Assembly: GCA_016717205.1 (NCBI GenBank)
Contig: JADKGC010000017.1
Span: forward strand, 15,088 to 79,087
Length of the DNA stretch: 64,000 bases
Direction: 5' to 3'
Source of the DNA: Candidatus Flexifilum breve
GTDB taxonomy: Bacteria > Chloroflexota > Anaerolineae > Aggregatilineales > Phototrophicaceae
Shown: in pieces, positions 62,167-64,000 of the stretch
How positions within the stretch are numbered: position 1 is the first letter of the stretch
Layout: each line of letters begins with the position of its first letter
The notes under the pieces: model-generated
Databases searched by the model: none
The model's input: the letters and a program-made list of their open reading frames with translations, nothing else
Told to the model about the DNA's origin: nothing
Made by a program: the position numbers and the translations under genes

Positions 62167-62547
62167 CTACACCGCCTCCAACTGCCGCACGACGATCTCG
62201 ACCCACCCATACCGGATAATCTGCCATTCCGCCGTCTGCGGACGCACCGCTTGCCCGTTGTAGTCCGCCCACACCGATCTCGCCTTGTTCGTCGGCAGGC
62301 TGACCGTGACGCTCGCCGTTTTGCTGCTTGTCAGGCCAAACGCCGCATACAGCTTATCCAGCGTCACCCCATCCGGCGCATTGAAGCGAAACCGCACGAA
62401 CGGCTCGCCATCCTCATAGATCGCGCTGGCCGTCGCCGTCTCCTGCGGATACTCCAGCCCATTGGTGTGCGGCTGCGGCTCCATCCGCTTTAGCGCCGTC
62501 TGACTGCTGCCCACCGCCACCGCAAACGCATTCGCATTGTTCGCCAT
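62167..62547 (-). CDS. phage minor tail-type protein
   Basis: A 126-residue beta-rich protein (FVRFRFNAPDGVTLDKLYAAFGL, ASVTVSLPTNKAR, WQIIRYGWVEIVVRQLEAV). It directly follows the tape-measure gene, where distal or minor tail proteins usually lie. No family assigned. Confidence 0.5.
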   Translation of the reverse strand: MANNANAFAVAVGSSQTALKRMEPQPHTNGLEYPQETATASAIYEDGEPFVRFRFNAPDGVTLDKLYAAFGLTSSKTASVTVSLPTNKARSVWADYNGQAVRPQTAEWQIIRYGWVEIVVRQLEAV

Positions 62548-62552
62548 GTTGA

Positions 62553-64000
62553 TTACCCCGCTGCCACGCGCTCAAGGAACGCCACAAAACCCTCGTAATC
62601 CGCTTGACCGCCGTTCATGGCGTTGTATTGCACCGTCAGGTTGCCAATACTCACGCCGCCCATGCGATTGTTCGGCACAATCGATCCTGACGAGCCCGGC
62701 ACGAACCAATTCCGGCCCCCGCTCCCCCACAATATACGGCGACCCGCCCATGACCGGGCCACCCGCCGCGCGCATCGGCAGCGCCGTGCCCCCGCCCATG
62801 AACGCCGTGCCCTTGTTGATGAACGGCGTGCCGCTCCCCCCCCCGACGAGCCGATCTCGCTGCCCATGCGTTTGCCCGCCACGCCGCCTGACGACAAATC
62901 GATCCCGTTGCTCCAGTTCTCATCCACGTAATCCTGCGCCGCGCTGTAGGCTGGCCCGCGGCTCACGATCAATTGCAGGATCTCCCACAGTTGCTTTGCC
63001 GCCGTGAACGCGCGCCGCATCGCATCGCCGATGGAGTCGACCGTATCCTTAAAGCCCATCCAGTTGGTCGTATACGCCGCCACCAGTCCGCCGACCAGCA
63101 CCAGAATGCCCATCAGCGGCAGCAGCGCCGACCCGGTCAGCAGGCCAATTGCCCCGCCCACCAGCCTGATCACCGTGCCAAACGCGCTCAACACCGTCCC
63201 CGCCGCGCCGATCACCGTCCCGAGGATCACCAGCCCACCGGCGAACAGCGCCACGATCCCGACAATCTTGGCAATCGTCGAAGTCAGTTGCGGATTCGCC
63301 TTTGCCCACTCCGTCACCCGGTTGATCGTGTCCGTCAGGTCGCCGACCAGCGGCGTCAGGGTGTTGTCCATCAATGGGGTGAGCGCTTCGATCTGCAGCG
63401 TCTCAATCGATCCGCGCAAACTCTCGGTCGCCCCGGCAAATGTTCCCATGCGCGCCGCCGCCACGTCTGCCGCGTCCGCGGACATTTCCCCATCGCCGCA
63501 AGCATTGGATCCAGTCACTCGGTCGTAGTGAGTGCAGACAACCCCAAAATGCCATACGACCCGCCAGATCGGTGAATGCTCTGCTGGCGCTCCTCGTCGG
63601 TCATTTGGGACGATGCTTGAATAATCTCTTCCAGAACCATCGGTAACGGGCGCAGATTTCCATGCGCGTCATACAGCGCCGAGCCAAACGCCTCCCACGC
63701 CGCATTCACCGAGTCCGTATCGCGGCTCATGTTCAGCAGCATGGATCGCAGTTGCGTGCCTGCCTCCGCGCCCTTCACGCCGTTTTCCGCAAAGATGGCG
63801 AAGATCGCCGCCGTCTCGTCGACGCTCAGCCCAAATTGACCCGCTACGCCGCCGACATTATCGAACGCGTCGCCTAAATCGCTCATGCTCGCCGATGATG
63901 CGCCTGCCGCCCGGCTCAGCGCATTGACCACCGTGCGCGCCCGTGTCACCGGCATGCGGAAGGCTGCTAGAATGTTGGTTGCATCATCCGCCGCTGATCC
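62553..64000 (-). CDS. tail tape-measure protein, 3' part, multiple frameshifts
   Basis: The TP901-type core is clear: SVDETAAIFAIFAENGVKGAEAGTQLRSML at about 63770-63850, then several membrane-like helices (IVALFAGGLVILGTVIGAAG), and the C-terminal signature GGPVMGGSPYIVGERGPEL...FVPGSSGSIVPNN. Tape-measure proteins set tail length and form a channel. The frame is broken near 63570, at a TGA at 63515, near 63487 (missing G), at a run of nine C near 62840 (ten would restore the frame) and near 62712. It continues beyond the right edge. A long, non-contractile siphovirus-type tail is likely. Confidence 0.8.

Overview
The window looks like a piece of a GC-rich Chloroflexota (Anaerolineae-like) chromosome carrying an integrated phage-type element. 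This placement is inference. It rests on the gene set (fused NuoCD, LCP protein, T/P/E-rich LysM surface protein, dipeptide ABC transporters, SAM-I riboswitch), on the dispersed palindromes, and on the absence of lipopolysaccharide-type genes. No rRNA, complete tRNA, transposase or CRISPR array was seen.

Region 1 (1-37.0 kb) is host DNA. It begins with branched-chain amino-acid genes (3' part of cimA, a cupin, leuB). Next is a convergent FHA / Clp_N-phosphotransferase pair. A SAM-I riboswitch with terminator controls a cystathionine gamma-synthase-type gene, followed by divergent thrC and thrB: a methionine/threonine/isoleucine block. After an aldehyde dehydrogenase comes iscX-nuoB-nuoCD-nuoI, a peripheral-arm fragment of complex I whose NuoB and NuoI share the same C-terminal tail. 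A regulatory and cell-surface block follows: PAS histidine kinase, Mrp ATPase, STAS, an HATPase-STAS fusion, a beta-lactamase-fold protein, a 1098-residue sensor lacking its phospho-histidine, a LysM stalk protein and an LCP ligase. Then come an aldo/keto reductase, a DeoR-rhaB-aldolase sugar operon and a substrate-binding protein with two permeases.

Region 2 (36.97 kb to beyond the right edge) is a prophage or phage-plasmid. Its left end is a tRNA 3' remnant, still followed by a strong terminator, next to a tyrosine integrase. Rightward genes encode ParA, a ParB-like protein, paired small paralogues, a DnaD-like replication protein, a zinc-ribbon protein, a Pol X-like nucleotidyltransferase, HTH proteins, terminase, portal and an SH3b endolysin. 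From 52.6 kb all genes run leftward: Excalibur protein, two membrane proteins, lectin-like and tail-fibre proteins, a transglutaminase-like protein, a large tail protein and the tape-measure protein cut by the window edge. Head genes are not seen after the portal and may lie further right.

Three things stand out. Inside the DnaD-like gene are 16-bp repeats in a 22-bp register beside four GATC-containing repeats, a candidate replication origin. Eleven copies of one palindromic repeat occur in the element, all in the transcription direction of the neighbouring genes and several read in frame as peptide inserts. The element also has at least nine single-base-type frameshifts, several in homopolymers, whereas 37 kb of host DNA shows one.
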